Below, piece after piece: positions 1-8,761 of a stretch of 64,000 nucleotides of DNA. The stretch lies in contig NZ_JABSST010000004.1 of the NCBI RefSeq assembly GCF_013213975.1, positions 1-64,000 of the forward strand, in the 5' to 3' direction. This DNA comes from Winogradskyella sp. Lineage in GTDB: Bacteria > Bacteroidota > Bacteroidia > Flavobacteriales > Flavobacteriaceae. A model generated the notes under the pieces. The model had not been told where the DNA came from. It ran no database searches and was given only the letters and a program-made list of their open reading frames with translations. Position numbers and translations under genes: made by a program. Positions within the stretch are counted from its first letter, which is position 1, and every line of letters starts with the position of its first letter.

Positions 1-222
1 AATGTAGATTTAATTATTTTAATTGGCGCCTATGCGCAAAATTATTATTTAAAAGACAAGAAAACATTGACAGAGCGTGTTGGGGACTTTAAAACCTATC
101 TACCTAAATATTTTCCTATTCCTCATCCTTCACCAACAGATAGATTTTGGCGCGCAAAAAACCTTTGGTTTGAAGAATTGGTGGTGCCTGAGTTAAAAGA
201 CTACATTTCTAAAATAGTGTAA
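1..222 (+). CDS. Uracil-DNA glycosylase family protein, C-terminal end (partial)
   Basis: The frame is open from the first base to a TAA stop and gives 73 residues, so the start lies outside the window. The fragment contains HPSPTDRFW followed by LWFEELVVPELK. This matches the C-terminal HPSP(R/T)...NPWFE..V.P.L segment of small uracil-DNA-glycosylase superfamily proteins, in which the HPSP histidine lies in the DNA minor-groove loop. The expected role is base-excision repair or a related DNA glycosylase function. The catalytic N-terminal motif cannot be seen, so substrate and activity are unknown. A strong hairpin follows directly. Confidence 0.7.
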   Translation, partial: NVDLIILIGAYAQNYYLKDKKTLTERVGDFKTYLPKYFPIPHPSPTDRFWRAKNLWFEELVVPELKDYISKIV

Positions 223-227
223 AAAAA

Positions 228-249
228 GCCTTACCATTTTTGGTAAGGC
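228..249. terminator. Bidirectional intrinsic terminator
   Basis: GCCTTACCA and TGGTAAGGC form a perfect 9-bp stem with a TTTT loop. A-rich sequence lies on the left and a short T-rich stretch on the right. It sits between convergent genes (the glycosylase tail and the AhpD-like gene) and probably serves both. Confidence 0.8.
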
Positions 250-273
250 CTTAACTCTTAAATGGATTTGAGA

Positions 274-876
274 TTAATATTTAGTGCCATCATGTTTACC
301 TTTTTCCCATCCGTGTTTTCCGAGATACTGGTCAGCACTTTCTACAGCTCCTGATTCTATATCAGTTCCCATAGAGTCGTTCCATCTGTTGAGGTATCCG
401 AAAAGTGAAATTACACCTAACATTTCTACAATTTCCCCTTCGTCCCAATGCTCATATAATCGTCTTTTAATATCTACATCTACAGCATTAGGCACTAATG
501 ATGCTGCTAAGCTAAAGTCTAAAGCTGCACGCTCTGCCTCAGAAAAAGCAGGATGTGTTCTGTATTCCCAAATATTATCGAGTTGTTCTTGTTCTGCGCC
601 ATAACGCTCGGCTGCTCTAATAGCGTGAGCCTGACAATATCGACAACCAGTAGAATTACTACTTACCCATGCAATCATGCGTTTCAAGGCCGAGGTTACG
701 CGACCTTCGTTGGCCATAACGGCTTTGTTTAGGTTTATAAATGCTTTACTAATTGCTGGTCGTCGTTGCATAGTCAAAACAGAATTTGGGCAAAATCCAA
801 GGGTTTCATTAAAGAATTCTGCCAATTCTTTTGTTTTTAAATCATGCTCTGGCGATAACGGAGTTACTAATGCCAT
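274..876 (-). CDS. AhpD-like / carboxymuconolactone decarboxylase family peroxidase-related protein
   Basis: A 200-residue protein with the motif CRYCQAH near residues 78-84, followed by AIRAAERYG. This is the CxxC-x2-H redox centre of the AhpD-like alkylhydroperoxidase/CMD fold. Family members are small cytosolic helical proteins that use the cysteine pair in peroxide reduction or dithiol relay, and the length fits the 'peroxidase-related' subgroup (about 180-200 aa). It is divergent from an OsmC-family gene 67 bp away, another thiol-dependent hydroperoxide-handling family, so the pair may act together in oxidative stress. The physiological substrate is unknown. Confidence 0.8.
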   Translation of the reverse strand: MALVTPLSPEHDLKTKELAEFFNETLGFCPNSVLTMQRRPAISKAFINLNKAVMANEGRVTSALKRMIAWVSSNSTGCRYCQAHAIRAAERYGAEQEQLDNIWEYRTHPAFSEAERAALDFSLAASLVPNAVDVDIKRRLYEHWDEGEIVEMLGVISLFGYLNRWNDSMGTDIESGAVESADQYLGKHGWEKGKHDGTKY

Positions 877-943
877 AGTTGTATTTTTAAGTCGTATTTT
901 TGATTGTACAAGATAGCAGTTCTAACATGTAATCTAAAACAAA

Positions 944-1372
944 ATGGCAGATAAAATTGTAACACATTGGCAAGGTAGTTTAACCTTTGAATCTGATAAT
1001 CCAAGTGGAAAATTAGTAATTATGGATACAGATGTTGAGGGTGAAGAACGTAAGGGATTATCTCCTAAAGCAATGATGTTATCATCATTAGCCGGTTGTT
1101 CTGCTCTGGATGTGATTTCAATCCTAGACAAGATGAATGAAGACATTGACGATTTTAAAATTGAAGTGTCTGGAGAACTAACAGATGAACATCCAAGATT
1201 TTACCATTCTGTGGTAGTTGATTATCATTTTTATGGCACAGATTTAAATAAGAAAAAATGTGAAAGAGCTGTTGATTTATCTGTAGAAAAGTACTGTGGT
1301 GTCATGGAGATGTTCAGGCAGTTTGCTAAAATAGAAACATCAATTCACTACCACAATGTGATGAAAAAATAG
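944..1372 (+). CDS. OsmC family protein
   Basis: A 142-residue OsmC/YhfA-like protein. The first conserved cysteine lies in LAGCSALDV and the second in YCGVMEM, matching the two redox cysteines of OsmC/Ohr enzymes. The family reduces organic hydroperoxides or acts on related small thiol substrates in the cytosol. The ATG follows an A-rich stretch rather than a clear Shine-Dalgarno. The gene is divergent from an AhpD-like gene. The exact OsmC subgroup is not certain. Confidence 0.85.
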   Translation: MADKIVTHWQGSLTFESDNPSGKLVIMDTDVEGEERKGLSPKAMMLSSLAGCSALDVISILDKMNEDIDDFKIEVSGELTDEHPRFYHSVVVDYHFYGTDLNKKKCERAVDLSVEKYCGVMEMFRQFAKIETSIHYHNVMKK

Positions 1373-1461
1373 GCTCCAAACAGTCAATGACTCTTGAATA
1401 TGATGACATGAGAATCTTTTTTCAAAGAAAATAGAATATTGGACATCATACAAAATAGACA

Positions 1462-1488
1462 ACAAATAACTGTTAATCAGTTAGTTGT
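1462..1488 (+). promoter_or_regulatory. Hairpin in the osmC-ilvD intergenic region
   Basis: ACAAATAACTG and CAGTTAGTTGT can pair at 10 of 11 positions around a TTAAT loop. The tract that follows (AAATTTTG) is a poor U-run, so it may be a weak terminator of osmC or a leader element of ilvD. In this 224-bp gap I found no leader reading frame enriched in Ile, Leu or Val codons. Confidence 0.45.
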
Positions 1489-1596
1489 AAATTTTGTAGC
1501 CCATCTGAATTTACAAGTTAATTCTTCATAACACGACTCCGAGCTTGTTCAATAGGTAATTTTAACATTGCAACTAAGATTTTGCAAGCTTAAGTT

Positions 1597-3276
1597 ATGA
1601 GTCAATTGAATAAATACAGCAAAACAGTTACACAAGATCCAACACAGCCAGCTGCTCAGGCTATGCTTCATGCTATAGGATTAACCAAAGAGGATTTTTT
1701 TAAGCCAATTATCGGAATTGCAAGTACAGGTTATGAGGGCAATCCTTGTAATATGCACCTAAATGATTTAGCAAAACTTGTAAAAGAAGGCACAAAGAAT
1801 GAGGATATTGTTGGGTTAATATTTAATACCATTGGAGTTAGCGATGGTATTTCCATGGGAACACCGGGAATGCGTTACTCCTTACCGTCGCGAGATGTTA
1901 TTGCCGATTCAATGGAGACTGTAGTTCAAGCGATGAGTTATGATGGGCTTGTTACTGTTGTTGGTTGTGATAAAAATATGCCAGGTGCTCTAATGGCAAT
2001 GATTAGATTAAACCGTCCTTCTATTTTAGTGTATGGTGGTACCATAGATTCAGGATGTCATGAAGGTAAAAAGTTAGATGTTGTTTCTGCGTTTGAGGCT
2101 TGGGGAAGTAAAGTTGCAGGGACTATGGCCGAAGACGAGTATCAAAATATTGTTGAAAAAGCTTGTCCTGGGGCAGGTGCTTGTGGCGGAATGTATACCG
2201 CTAATACTATGGCATCTTCTATAGAAGCTTTAGGTATGGCATTGCCATATAATTCTTCAAACCCTGCATTAAGTAAAGAAAAAAAGGACGAGTCGGTTCG
2301 AGCTGGCGAAGCTATGCGCATCTTACTAGAAAAGGATATTAAACCCTCTGATATTATAACACGCAAGTCTCTCGAAAACGCAATAAGATTAGTTACAATT
2401 CTTGGTGGTTCTACCAATGCAGTTTTACATTTTCTTGCTATTGCAAGAGCAGCAAATATTGAATTTACTCTCAAAGATTTCCAAGATATTAGTGATAACA
2501 CTCCATTTTTAGCAGACCTTAAACCTAGTGGTAAATATTTAATGGAAGATGTACATGCTGTAGGTGGTATTCCAGCTGTAATGAAATATCTTTTAAAGAA
2601 AGGTTTACTTCATGGAGACTGTTTAACAGTAACAGGAAAAACTGTTGCTGAAAATTTATTAGATGTAAAAGATCTTACCAAAGGTCAGGATGTTATAAAG
2701 CCAATAGAAAACCCTATCAAAGTTTCAGGCCATTTGCGCATGCTGTACGGCAATTTAGCCACAGAAGGTAGTGTTGCTAAAATTACTGGAAAAGAAGGAT
2801 TAAGATTTAAAGGAAGAGCTAAGGTGTTTGAAGGAGAATATGCTGCAAATGATGGTATAAGAGATGGTAAGGTGGAAGAAGGGGATGTGGTAGTTATAAG
2901 GTATGAGGGGCCAAAAGGAGGCCCAGGAATGCCAGAAATGTTAAAACCTACTGCTGCCATTATGGGTGCAGGATTGGGCAAAGACGTGGCTTTAATTACG
3001 GATGGAAGATTCTCAGGAGGAACTCATGGTTTTGTTGTTGGGCATATTACTCCAGAGGCTCAAGAAGGTGGTAATATTGCTCTTGTTAAAGATGGTGATG
3101 TCATAATAATTGATGCAGAAACCAATTCAATTTCTGTTGAGGTTTCAGAAGAAGAATTACAAAGTAGAAGATTAGAATGGAAGGCGCCAGATTTAAAGTT
3201 TAATCGCGGTGTGCTTTATAAATATGCTAAAACAGTATCATCAGCTTCTATGGGCTGCGTTACTGATGAATTTTAA
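1597..3276 (+). CDS. ilvD: Dihydroxy-acid dehydratase
   Basis: A 559-residue iron-sulfur dehydratase that converts 2,3-dihydroxy-isovalerate or -methylvalerate to the 2-keto acids in valine and isoleucine synthesis. Visible cluster and active-site motifs are GCDKNMPG near residue 123, [16 protein letters not shown] near 190, and [19 protein letters not shown] near 472. The length matches the IlvD family. It is the first gene of ilvD-ilvB-ilvN-ilvC-ilvA, and ilvB begins 12 bp after its stop. The start is the ATG before SQLNKYSK. Confidence 0.97.
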   Translation: MSQLNKYSKTVTQDPTQPAAQAMLHAIGLTKEDFFKPIIGIASTGYEGNPCNMHLNDLAKLVKEGTKNEDIVGLIFNTIGVSDGISMGTPGMRYSLPSRDVIADSMETVVQAMSYDGLVTVVGCDKNMPGALMAMIRLNRPSILVYGGTIDSGCHEGKKLDVVSAFEAWGSKVAGTMAEDEYQNIVEKACPGAGACGGMYTANTMASSIEALGMALPYNSSNPALSKEKKDESVRAGEAMRILLEKDIKPSDIITRKSLENAIRLVTILGGSTNAVLHFLAIARAANIEFTLKDFQDISDNTPFLADLKPSGKYLMEDVHAVGGIPAVMKYLLKKGLLHGDCLTVTGKTVAENLLDVKDLTKGQDVIKPIENPIKVSGHLRMLYGNLATEGSVAKITGKEGLRFKGRAKVFEGEYAANDGIRDGKVEEGDVVVIRYEGPKGGPGMPEMLKPTAAIMGAGLGKDVALITDGRFSGGTHGFVVGHITPEAQEGGNIALVKDGDVIIIDAETNSISVEVSEEELQSRRLEWKAPDLKFNRGVLYKYAKTVSSASMGCVTDEF

Positions 3277-3288
3277 AATCAAAAGCTC

Positions 3289-5025
3289 ATGAAAGAAACA
3301 CAAATCGTACAAGGTCAGGTAGAAAAAACATCTACTACAGAACGTATTTCTGGAAGTGAAGCTATCGTAAAATGTCTTATTGAAGAAGGTGTTGATCTAC
3401 TTTATGGTTATCCAGGTGGAGCCATAATGCCAGTTTATGATGATCTTTATAAATACCAAGACAAGATTCATCATGTATTATGTCGTCACGAGCAAGGAGC
3501 AACACATTCGGCGCAAGGTTATGCACGAATTTCGGGAAAAGTTGGTGTGGCTATGGCTACCTCCGGACCAGGAGCAACTAATCTCATTACTGGAATTGCG
3601 GATGCTCAGATAGATTCAACTCCAATGGTTTGTATTACAGGTCAAGTGCCTTCCCATCTATTGGGAAGCGATGCCTTTCAAGAGACTGATATTGTGGGTA
3701 TTTCTACTCCAATTACAAAATGGAATCATCAGATTACTAAGGCTTCAGAAATTCCTGAAGTCATAGCAAAAGCATTTTATATTGCAAAGAGCGGTCGCCC
3801 AGGTCCAGTTTTAGTTGATATTACTAAGGATGCACAATTCGAAGAGTTTGATTTTAGATATGAAAAGTGCTCTGGAATTAGAAGTTATAAACCGGTACCT
3901 GAAACAGATAAGGAAGCTTTGAAAGTGGCTGCGGATTTTATAAATAATGCCAAAAAACCATTAGTTGTTTGGGGCCAAGGAGTCATTTTAGGAGAAGCTG
4001 AAGAGGAATTTAAAGCAGTTATTGAAAAGGCTGGAATACCTTCGGCTTGGACTATTTTAGGTGCTTCGGCCATACCAACATCTCATCCATTAAATGTTGG
4101 AATGGTTGGTATGCATGGTAATTATGCGCCTAATATTTTAACTAATGAATGTGACGTGCTTATAGCTATTGGTATGCGTTTCGACGATCGCGTTACAGGA
4201 AGTCTCAACACCTATGCGAAGCAAGCTAAGATTATTCATTTCGAAATTGATCCTGCAGAAGTAGATAAAAATGTAAAAACAGATGTTGCTGTTTTGGGCG
4301 ATGCAAAGGACAGTTTAAAGCAATTGCTTCCACTATTAAATCCTAATTCTCACATAGGCTGGCGCCAACGTTTCAAAGATCTCTACAAAATTGAATTTGA
4401 AAAAGTCATTAAAGCGGATTTACATCCAACTAAAGATGGCTTAACTATGGGTGAAGTTTTAAAAGAAATTAATGTACAGACTAAAGGTGAAGCGGCCATT
4501 GTAACCGATGTTGGACAACACCAAATGATAGCCTGTCGTTATGCAGAGTTTAATGAATCCAAAAGTAATATTACTTCTGGTGGCTTAGGAACTATGGGCT
4601 TTGGTTTACCAGCTGCTATTGGAGCTAAAATGGCGGCGCCAGATCGCGAGGTCATTTCAATTTCAGGTGATGGTGGCTATCAAATGACCATTCAAGAATT
4701 AGGTACCATTTTTCAAACAAAAGCAGCGGTTAAGGTTGTTGTACTTAACAACGACTTTTTGGGAATGGTAAGACAATGGCAACAGTTGTTTTTTGATAAA
4801 CGTTATGCATCCACTGAAATGGTGAACCCGGATTTTGTTGCTATTGCAAAGGGTTATCACTTAAATGCAAAACGCGTTACTAAAAGAGAGGAATTGGCAA
4901 GTGCAGTGGAAGAAATGATTGCAAGTAAGGAGCCTTACTTCTTGGAAGTTTGTGTTGAAAAAGAGGATAATGTATTTCCAATGATTCCATCTGGAGCATC
5001 AGTATCAGATATAAGATTAGAGTAG
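3289..5025 (+). CDS. ilvB: Acetolactate synthase, large (catalytic) subunit
   Basis: A 578-residue thiamine-diphosphate enzyme that condenses pyruvate with pyruvate or 2-ketobutyrate. The N-terminal domain has YGYPGGAIMPVYD and the catalytic glutamate in CRHEQGATHSAQGYAR. The middle domain carries the FAD-binding region (GMRFDDRVTG). The C-terminal ThDP motif is GDGGYQMTIQELGT...NNDFLGMVRQWQ. A small regulatory subunit gene follows after 87 bp. That gap has no obvious ORF or hairpin. Confidence 0.97.
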   Translation: MKETQIVQGQVEKTSTTERISGSEAIVKCLIEEGVDLLYGYPGGAIMPVYDDLYKYQDKIHHVLCRHEQGATHSAQGYARISGKVGVAMATSGPGATNLITGIADAQIDSTPMVCITGQVPSHLLGSDAFQETDIVGISTPITKWNHQITKASEIPEVIAKAFYIAKSGRPGPVLVDITKDAQFEEFDFRYEKCSGIRSYKPVPETDKEALKVAADFINNAKKPLVVWGQGVILGEAEEEFKAVIEKAGIPSAWTILGASAIPTSHPLNVGMVGMHGNYAPNILTNECDVLIAIGMRFDDRVTGSLNTYAKQAKIIHFEIDPAEVDKNVKTDVAVLGDAKDSLKQLLPLLNPNSHIGWRQRFKDLYKIEFEKVIKADLHPTKDGLTMGEVLKEINVQTKGEAAIVTDVGQHQMIACRYAEFNESKSNITSGGLGTMGFGLPAAIGAKMAAPDREVISISGDGGYQMTIQELGTIFQTKAAVKVVVLNNDFLGMVRQWQQLFFDKRYASTEMVNPDFVAIAKGYHLNAKRVTKREELASAVEEMIASKEPYFLEVCVEKEDNVFPMIPSGASVSDIRLE

Positions 5026-5112
5026 CCCATAATAGGCATTTGGCAAAATGAGCCTTGATAAAATGTTACATATATCGCAGTCGAAATGTGCATAGATTAT
5101 TAAAAAATTAGA

Positions 5113-5643
5113 ATGAGTACAGAAAAACAATATTTCACGGTTTCAGTATATACTGAAAATAACATTGGTTTGCTTAACCGGATTTCAGCAATTTTTCAAA
5201 GACGACACATTAATGTAGAAAGTTTAAATACTTCAGCTTCTGAAATTGAAGGCGTTTCAAAATTTACAATTCTTGTGCATGTTTCCGAATCGCAAATTAA
5301 GAAGATTATTGGGCAAATTGAAAAACAAGTTGAAGTTATAAAAGCCTACTACCATACAGAAGAAGAAACTATTTATCAAGAATCATGCATCTTTAAAATA
5401 AAGTCAGATCTGCTTTTTGAAGAGCGTCAGATTCAGAATATCATTAAAGAAAGTAATGCCAGGATAGTTACTGTTAACAAGGAATTTTTTGTTCTTGAAA
5501 AATCTGGAAGGCGACAAGAAATCGAATTATTATATAGAGAACTAAATGCTTTTGGAATTATGCAATTTACGCGTTCAGGACGTATTGCAGTAACCAAAGA
5601 TGAAATGAAAATATCACAAATGCTAGCCGCATTTCAACATTAA
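5113..5643 (+). CDS. ilvN: Acetolactate synthase, small (regulatory) subunit
   Basis: A 176-residue protein with an N-terminal ACT domain (FTVSVYTENNIGLLNRISAIFQRRHINVESL) and the second ALS small-subunit domain, ending in SGRIAVTK. In this family the ACT domain binds valine and transmits feedback inhibition to the catalytic subunit. The length agrees with the 160-180 aa family norm. It lies 12 bp upstream of ilvC and is placed to form a holoenzyme with IlvB. Confidence 0.95.
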   Translation: MSTEKQYFTVSVYTENNIGLLNRISAIFQRRHINVESLNTSASEIEGVSKFTILVHVSESQIKKIIGQIEKQVEVIKAYYHTEEETIYQESCIFKIKSDLLFEERQIQNIIKESNARIVTVNKEFFVLEKSGRRQEIELLYRELNAFGIMQFTRSGRIAVTKDEMKISQMLAAFQH

Positions 5644-5655
5644 AAACAAATTAAA

Positions 5656-7164
5656 ATGTCGAATTATTTTAACACATTGTCATTAAGAGAACAATTAGAG
5701 CAATTAGGAAAATGCCGATTTATGGATGCTTCAGAATTTGAAGATGGGGTTAATGCTTTAAAAGGAAAGAAAATTGTTATTGTAGGTTGTGGAGCGCAAG
5801 GTTTAAATCAAGGTTTAAATATGAGAGACTCTGGCCTAGATATTTCCTATGCACTGCGTCAAGCCGCTATAGATGAACAACGTGCTTCTTATAAGAATGC
5901 CTCATCCAATGGATTCACCGTTGGCACATATGAAGAATTAGTTCCGGATGCTGATTTAGTATTAAACTTAACTCCAGATAAACAACATACAAATGTGATT
6001 AAGGCAGTAATGCCTTTAATGAAGAAAGGAGCGACATTAAGCTACTCTCATGGTTTCAATATTGTTGAGGAAGGTACTAAAATACGTGAAGATTTAACCG
6101 TTATAATGGTTGCGCCAAAGTGCCCAGGAACTGAAGTTAGAGAAGAGTATAAGCGTGGATTTGGGGTTCCTACATTAACCGCAGTACATCCAGAGAATGA
6201 TCCTGAAGGTAAAGGATGGGCACAAGCTAAAGCCTATGCTGTAGCAACTGGAGGTCATCGTGCAGGAGTATTAGAGTCCTCATTTATAGCAGAAGTAAAA
6301 TCTGATTTAATGGGTGAGCAAACCATTTTATGTGGATTATTACAAACTGGAGCCATTTTAAGTTTTGATAAAATGGTTGAAGATGGTATTGATCCAGGAT
6401 ATGCAGCTAAGCTAATACAATTCGGATGGGAAACCATTACAGAAGCCTTAAAGCATGGTGGTATAACCAATATGATGGATCGCCTATCAAATCCAGCAAA
6501 AATAAGAGCCTTTGAATTATCAGAAGAACTTAAAGGTATAATGCGTCCTTTATTTGAAAAACACATGGATGATATTATATCTGGTCATTTTTCAAAAACT
6601 ATGATGGAAGACTGGGCAAATGATGATATTAATTTATTATCCTGGAGAGCAGCAACTGGCGAAACTGCCTTTGAAAAAACTGCTCTGACTTCAGATCATA
6701 TTATTGAGCAAGAGTATTTTGACCATGGCGTATTATTAGTGGCTTTCGTGAAATCTGGAGTAGAGTTAGCTTTCGAAACTATGGTAAGTGCTGGTATTAT
6801 TGAAGACTCTGCATATTACGAATCCCTTCATGAATTACCATTAATCGCAAATACGATTGCGAGAAAGAAGCTATTTGAAATGAATCGCGTTATTTCGGAC
6901 ACTGCAGAATATGGGTGCTATTTATTTGATCATGCTTGTAAGCCTTTATTGGAAGACTTTATGAAATCTGTAGACACCTCTGTTATTGGTAAATCGTATA
7001 GCGCGTCACATGGAGTTGATAACCTTGAATTAATTGCTATTAATGAAGCGATTAGAAATCATCCAATCGAAGCAGTTGGGAAGCGCTTACGCAGTGCTAT
7101 GACAGCTATGAAAGAAATAAAAACAGAAGAAGTAAGTAGAGCAACACAAGAGGCGCTTGTCTAG
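5656..7164 (+). CDS. ilvC: Ketol-acid reductoisomerase, class II (long form)
   Basis: A 502-residue enzyme that isomerises and reduces acetolactate or acetohydroxybutyrate with NADPH and Mg2+. The N-terminal Rossmann motif is [15 protein letters not shown], followed by [16 protein letters not shown], which supplies the arginine and serine residues typical of NADPH binding. The length and two knotted C-terminal domains mark the enterobacterial-like class II enzyme rather than the roughly 330-residue class I. It is the fourth gene of the ilv block. A GTCTTTG-CAAAGAC inverted repeat (about 7181-7195) sits in the 66-bp gap before ilvA. Confidence 0.96.
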   Translation: MSNYFNTLSLREQLEQLGKCRFMDASEFEDGVNALKGKKIVIVGCGAQGLNQGLNMRDSGLDISYALRQAAIDEQRASYKNASSNGFTVGTYEELVPDADLVLNLTPDKQHTNVIKAVMPLMKKGATLSYSHGFNIVEEGTKIREDLTVIMVAPKCPGTEVREEYKRGFGVPTLTAVHPENDPEGKGWAQAKAYAVATGGHRAGVLESSFIAEVKSDLMGEQTILCGLLQTGAILSFDKMVEDGIDPGYAAKLIQFGWETITEALKHGGITNMMDRLSNPAKIRAFELSEELKGIMRPLFEKHMDDIISGHFSKTMMEDWANDDINLLSWRAATGETAFEKTALTSDHIIEQEYFDHGVLLVAFVKSGVELAFETMVSAGIIEDSAYYESLHELPLIANTIARKKLFEMNRVISDTAEYGCYLFDHACKPLLEDFMKSVDTSVIGKSYSASHGVDNLELIAINEAIRNHPIEAVGKRLRSAMTAMKEIKTEEVSRATQEALV

Positions 7165-7230
7165 GCGATATTTATTGTTAGTCTTTGTCAAAGACAAAAA
7201 ATGATCATTTCTTTTAATTAAGGACTGAAG

Positions 7231-8496
7231 ATGGAAAACACAACAACATATAGCCCTTCGCTACACGACGTTGAGAAAGCTGCAGAAAATCTAAGAGGCA
7301 TTGCTAAAGTAACGCCACTCTCTAGAAATGTGCGTTACTCAAAGCATTTTAATTCTAATATCTTTTTTAAACGTGAAGACTTACAAGACGTAAGGTCTTA
7401 TAAAATTCGAGGAGCATATAACAAGATTTCATCTTTGGAGCCTAACCAAATAGAAAACGAAATTGTTTGTGCTAGTGCGGGTAATCATGCACAAGGAGTG
7501 GCCCTATCCTGCAAACTTTTAAAAATTAAGGGTACCATTTTTATGCCTTCACCAACACCTAGTCAAAAAATTGAACAGGTAAAGATGTTTGGCGAAGCGT
7601 TTGTCACTGTTGTTTTAGTTGGTGATACGTTTGATGATGCTTATGAAGCTGCAATAAAAGAATGTGAACGATTAAATAAAACATTTATTCACCCCTTTAA
7701 TGACGAAAAAGTTATTGAAGGACAAGCTACTGTTGGATTAGAAATCATTGATCAGGCAGCATCGCATCCTATTCATTATGTGTTTGTGCCAATAGGTGGT
7801 GGTGGGTTATCAGCAGGTTTGTCCACAATTTTTAAATTGCTTTCACCAGAGACTAAAATCATTGGAGTAGAACCAAAAGGAGCGCCATCAATGTCAATCT
7901 CAATTCAAAATGATCGCAATACAACATTAAAGGCCATAGAGAATTTCGTAGATGGGGCGGCAGTTAAACGCGTTGGTGATATTAACTTTAATATTTGTAA
8001 GTCAACCTTAGATGACGTTGTGATAGTTGATGAAGGTAAAATTTGCCAAACCATTTTAGACCTTTATAATAAAGACGCCATTGTTCTAGAACCAGCAGGC
8101 GCCTTAAGTCTTTCGGCTTTGGAACAATATAAAGAAGAGATTGAAGGAAAGAATGTTGTATGTGTTGTTAGTGGTAGTAATAACGACATAACGCGAACGG
8201 CAGAGATTAAAGAGCGTGCTTTATTGTATGCCAATTTAAAGCACTACTTTATAATAAAGTTTCCTCAGCGCGCAGGAGCGCTTAGAGAGTTTGTCTCTAC
8301 TATTTTAGGACCTGAAGACGATATCACTCATTTTGAATATACTAAGAAGGTGAATAGAGAGAATGATGTTGCAGTAGTTGGTTTGCAACTAAAATCACCA
8401 GAAGATTTACAGCCCTTGATCACTAAGATGAAGTTGCATAATTTTTTCGGAGATTATCTCAATAACAAGCCAGATTTATTTCAGTTTCTAGTATGA
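7231..8496 (+). CDS. ilvA: Threonine dehydratase (threonine ammonia-lyase), biosynthetic
   Basis: A 421-residue PLP enzyme that turns threonine into 2-ketobutyrate, the first isoleucine-specific step. Visible motifs are the PLP lysine in VRSYKIRGAYNKI (near residue 57), the substrate loop SAGNHAQGVA, and the phosphate-binding loop GGGGLSAG. The last ~90 residues (HYFIIKFPQRAGALREFVSTIL onward) form a single ACT-like regulatory domain, fewer than the two in E. coli IlvA (514 aa). The gene ends the ilv block, directly before the thr attenuator, so it consumes the product of the downstream operon. Confidence 0.95.
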   Translation: MENTTTYSPSLHDVEKAAENLRGIAKVTPLSRNVRYSKHFNSNIFFKREDLQDVRSYKIRGAYNKISSLEPNQIENEIVCASAGNHAQGVALSCKLLKIKGTIFMPSPTPSQKIEQVKMFGEAFVTVVLVGDTFDDAYEAAIKECERLNKTFIHPFNDEKVIEGQATVGLEIIDQAASHPIHYVFVPIGGGGLSAGLSTIFKLLSPETKIIGVEPKGAPSMSISIQNDRNTTLKAIENFVDGAAVKRVGDINFNICKSTLDDVVIVDEGKICQTILDLYNKDAIVLEPAGALSLSALEQYKEEIEGKNVVCVVSGSNNDITRTAEIKERALLYANLKHYFIIKFPQRAGALREFVSTILGPEDDITHFEYTKKVNRENDVAVVGLQLKSPEDLQPLITKMKLHNFFGDYLNNKPDLFQFLV

Positions 8497-8567
8497 TAAT
8501 GAGGTTTTTAAGGAAAATTCATTTGAATAATCATTGAAAAATGAGTCGAGAGAAAATAAATCATTTA

Positions 8568-8595
8568 TTGGTTTTGTTAAGTAAATATATTTTTG
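8568..8595 (+). promoter_or_regulatory. Promoter candidate of the thr operon
   Basis: TATTTTTG (8588-8595) matches the Bacteroidetes -7 consensus TAnnTTTG exactly. TTG lies at 8568-8570, 17 bp upstream. A transcript beginning about 6 nt downstream would contain the whole Thr/Ile leader peptide and the attenuator. The assignment is by consensus only. Confidence 0.55.
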
Positions 8596-8631
8596 AACAT
8601 TTGTACTTGAATGAGATATATTATAAACATA

Positions 8632-8661
8632 ATGACAACAATGATTACCATGATTCCCTGA
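8632..8661 (+). CDS. thrL: thr operon leader peptide (MTTMITMIP)
   Basis: A nine-codon reading frame, ATG to TGA, encodes M-T-T-M-I-T-M-I-P. Five of nine residues are Thr or Ile, the end products of the pathway encoded by the flanking thr and ilv genes. It is followed at once by a sequence able to form an antiterminator and then by an intrinsic terminator. This is the architecture of ribosome-mediated attenuation as known for enterobacterial thrL. The frame is too short for the ORF track. The upstream sequence is A-rich with no clear Shine-Dalgarno, as is usual in this phylum. Confidence 0.8.
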   Translation: MTTMITMIP

Positions 8662-8662
8662 C

Positions 8663-8724
8663 GGAAGGTGATATTGTTATACCCATATATTAAACCTTCC
8701 TAAAATTTTTAGGAAGGTTTTTTT
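8663..8724 (+). terminator. thr attenuator: antiterminator strand plus intrinsic terminator
   Basis: AAACCTTCCTAAA and TTTAGGAAGGTTT (8692-8720) form a perfect terminator stem, and the T tract runs to 8724. Immediately after the leader-peptide stop, GGAAGGT (8663-8669) is exactly complementary to ACCTTCC (8694-8700), the 5' arm of that stem. A ribosome stalled on Thr/Ile codons would leave GGAAGGT free to pair and block termination. A ribosome reaching the stop would cover GGAAGGT and let the terminator form. Confidence 0.88.
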
Positions 8725-8761
8725 ATGGACTAGATTCAAAGGTCCAAGAAAATTGAACTAT

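Noticed and set aside
1387-1434. 15-codon ORF (MTLEYDDMRIFFQRK) upstream of ilvD as an ilv leader peptide
   Set aside because: Only one Ile and one Leu, no Val, and no terminator with a proper T tract follows.
2142-2981. Minus-strand ORFs inside ilvD (and similar ORFs in ilvC, thrA, thrB, gltB and others)
   Set aside because: Antisense shadows of well-supported genes with no domain features.
8753-8761. TTG start for thrA given by the ORF track
   Set aside because: The ATG three codons later gives the usual MKVLKFGGTS start.
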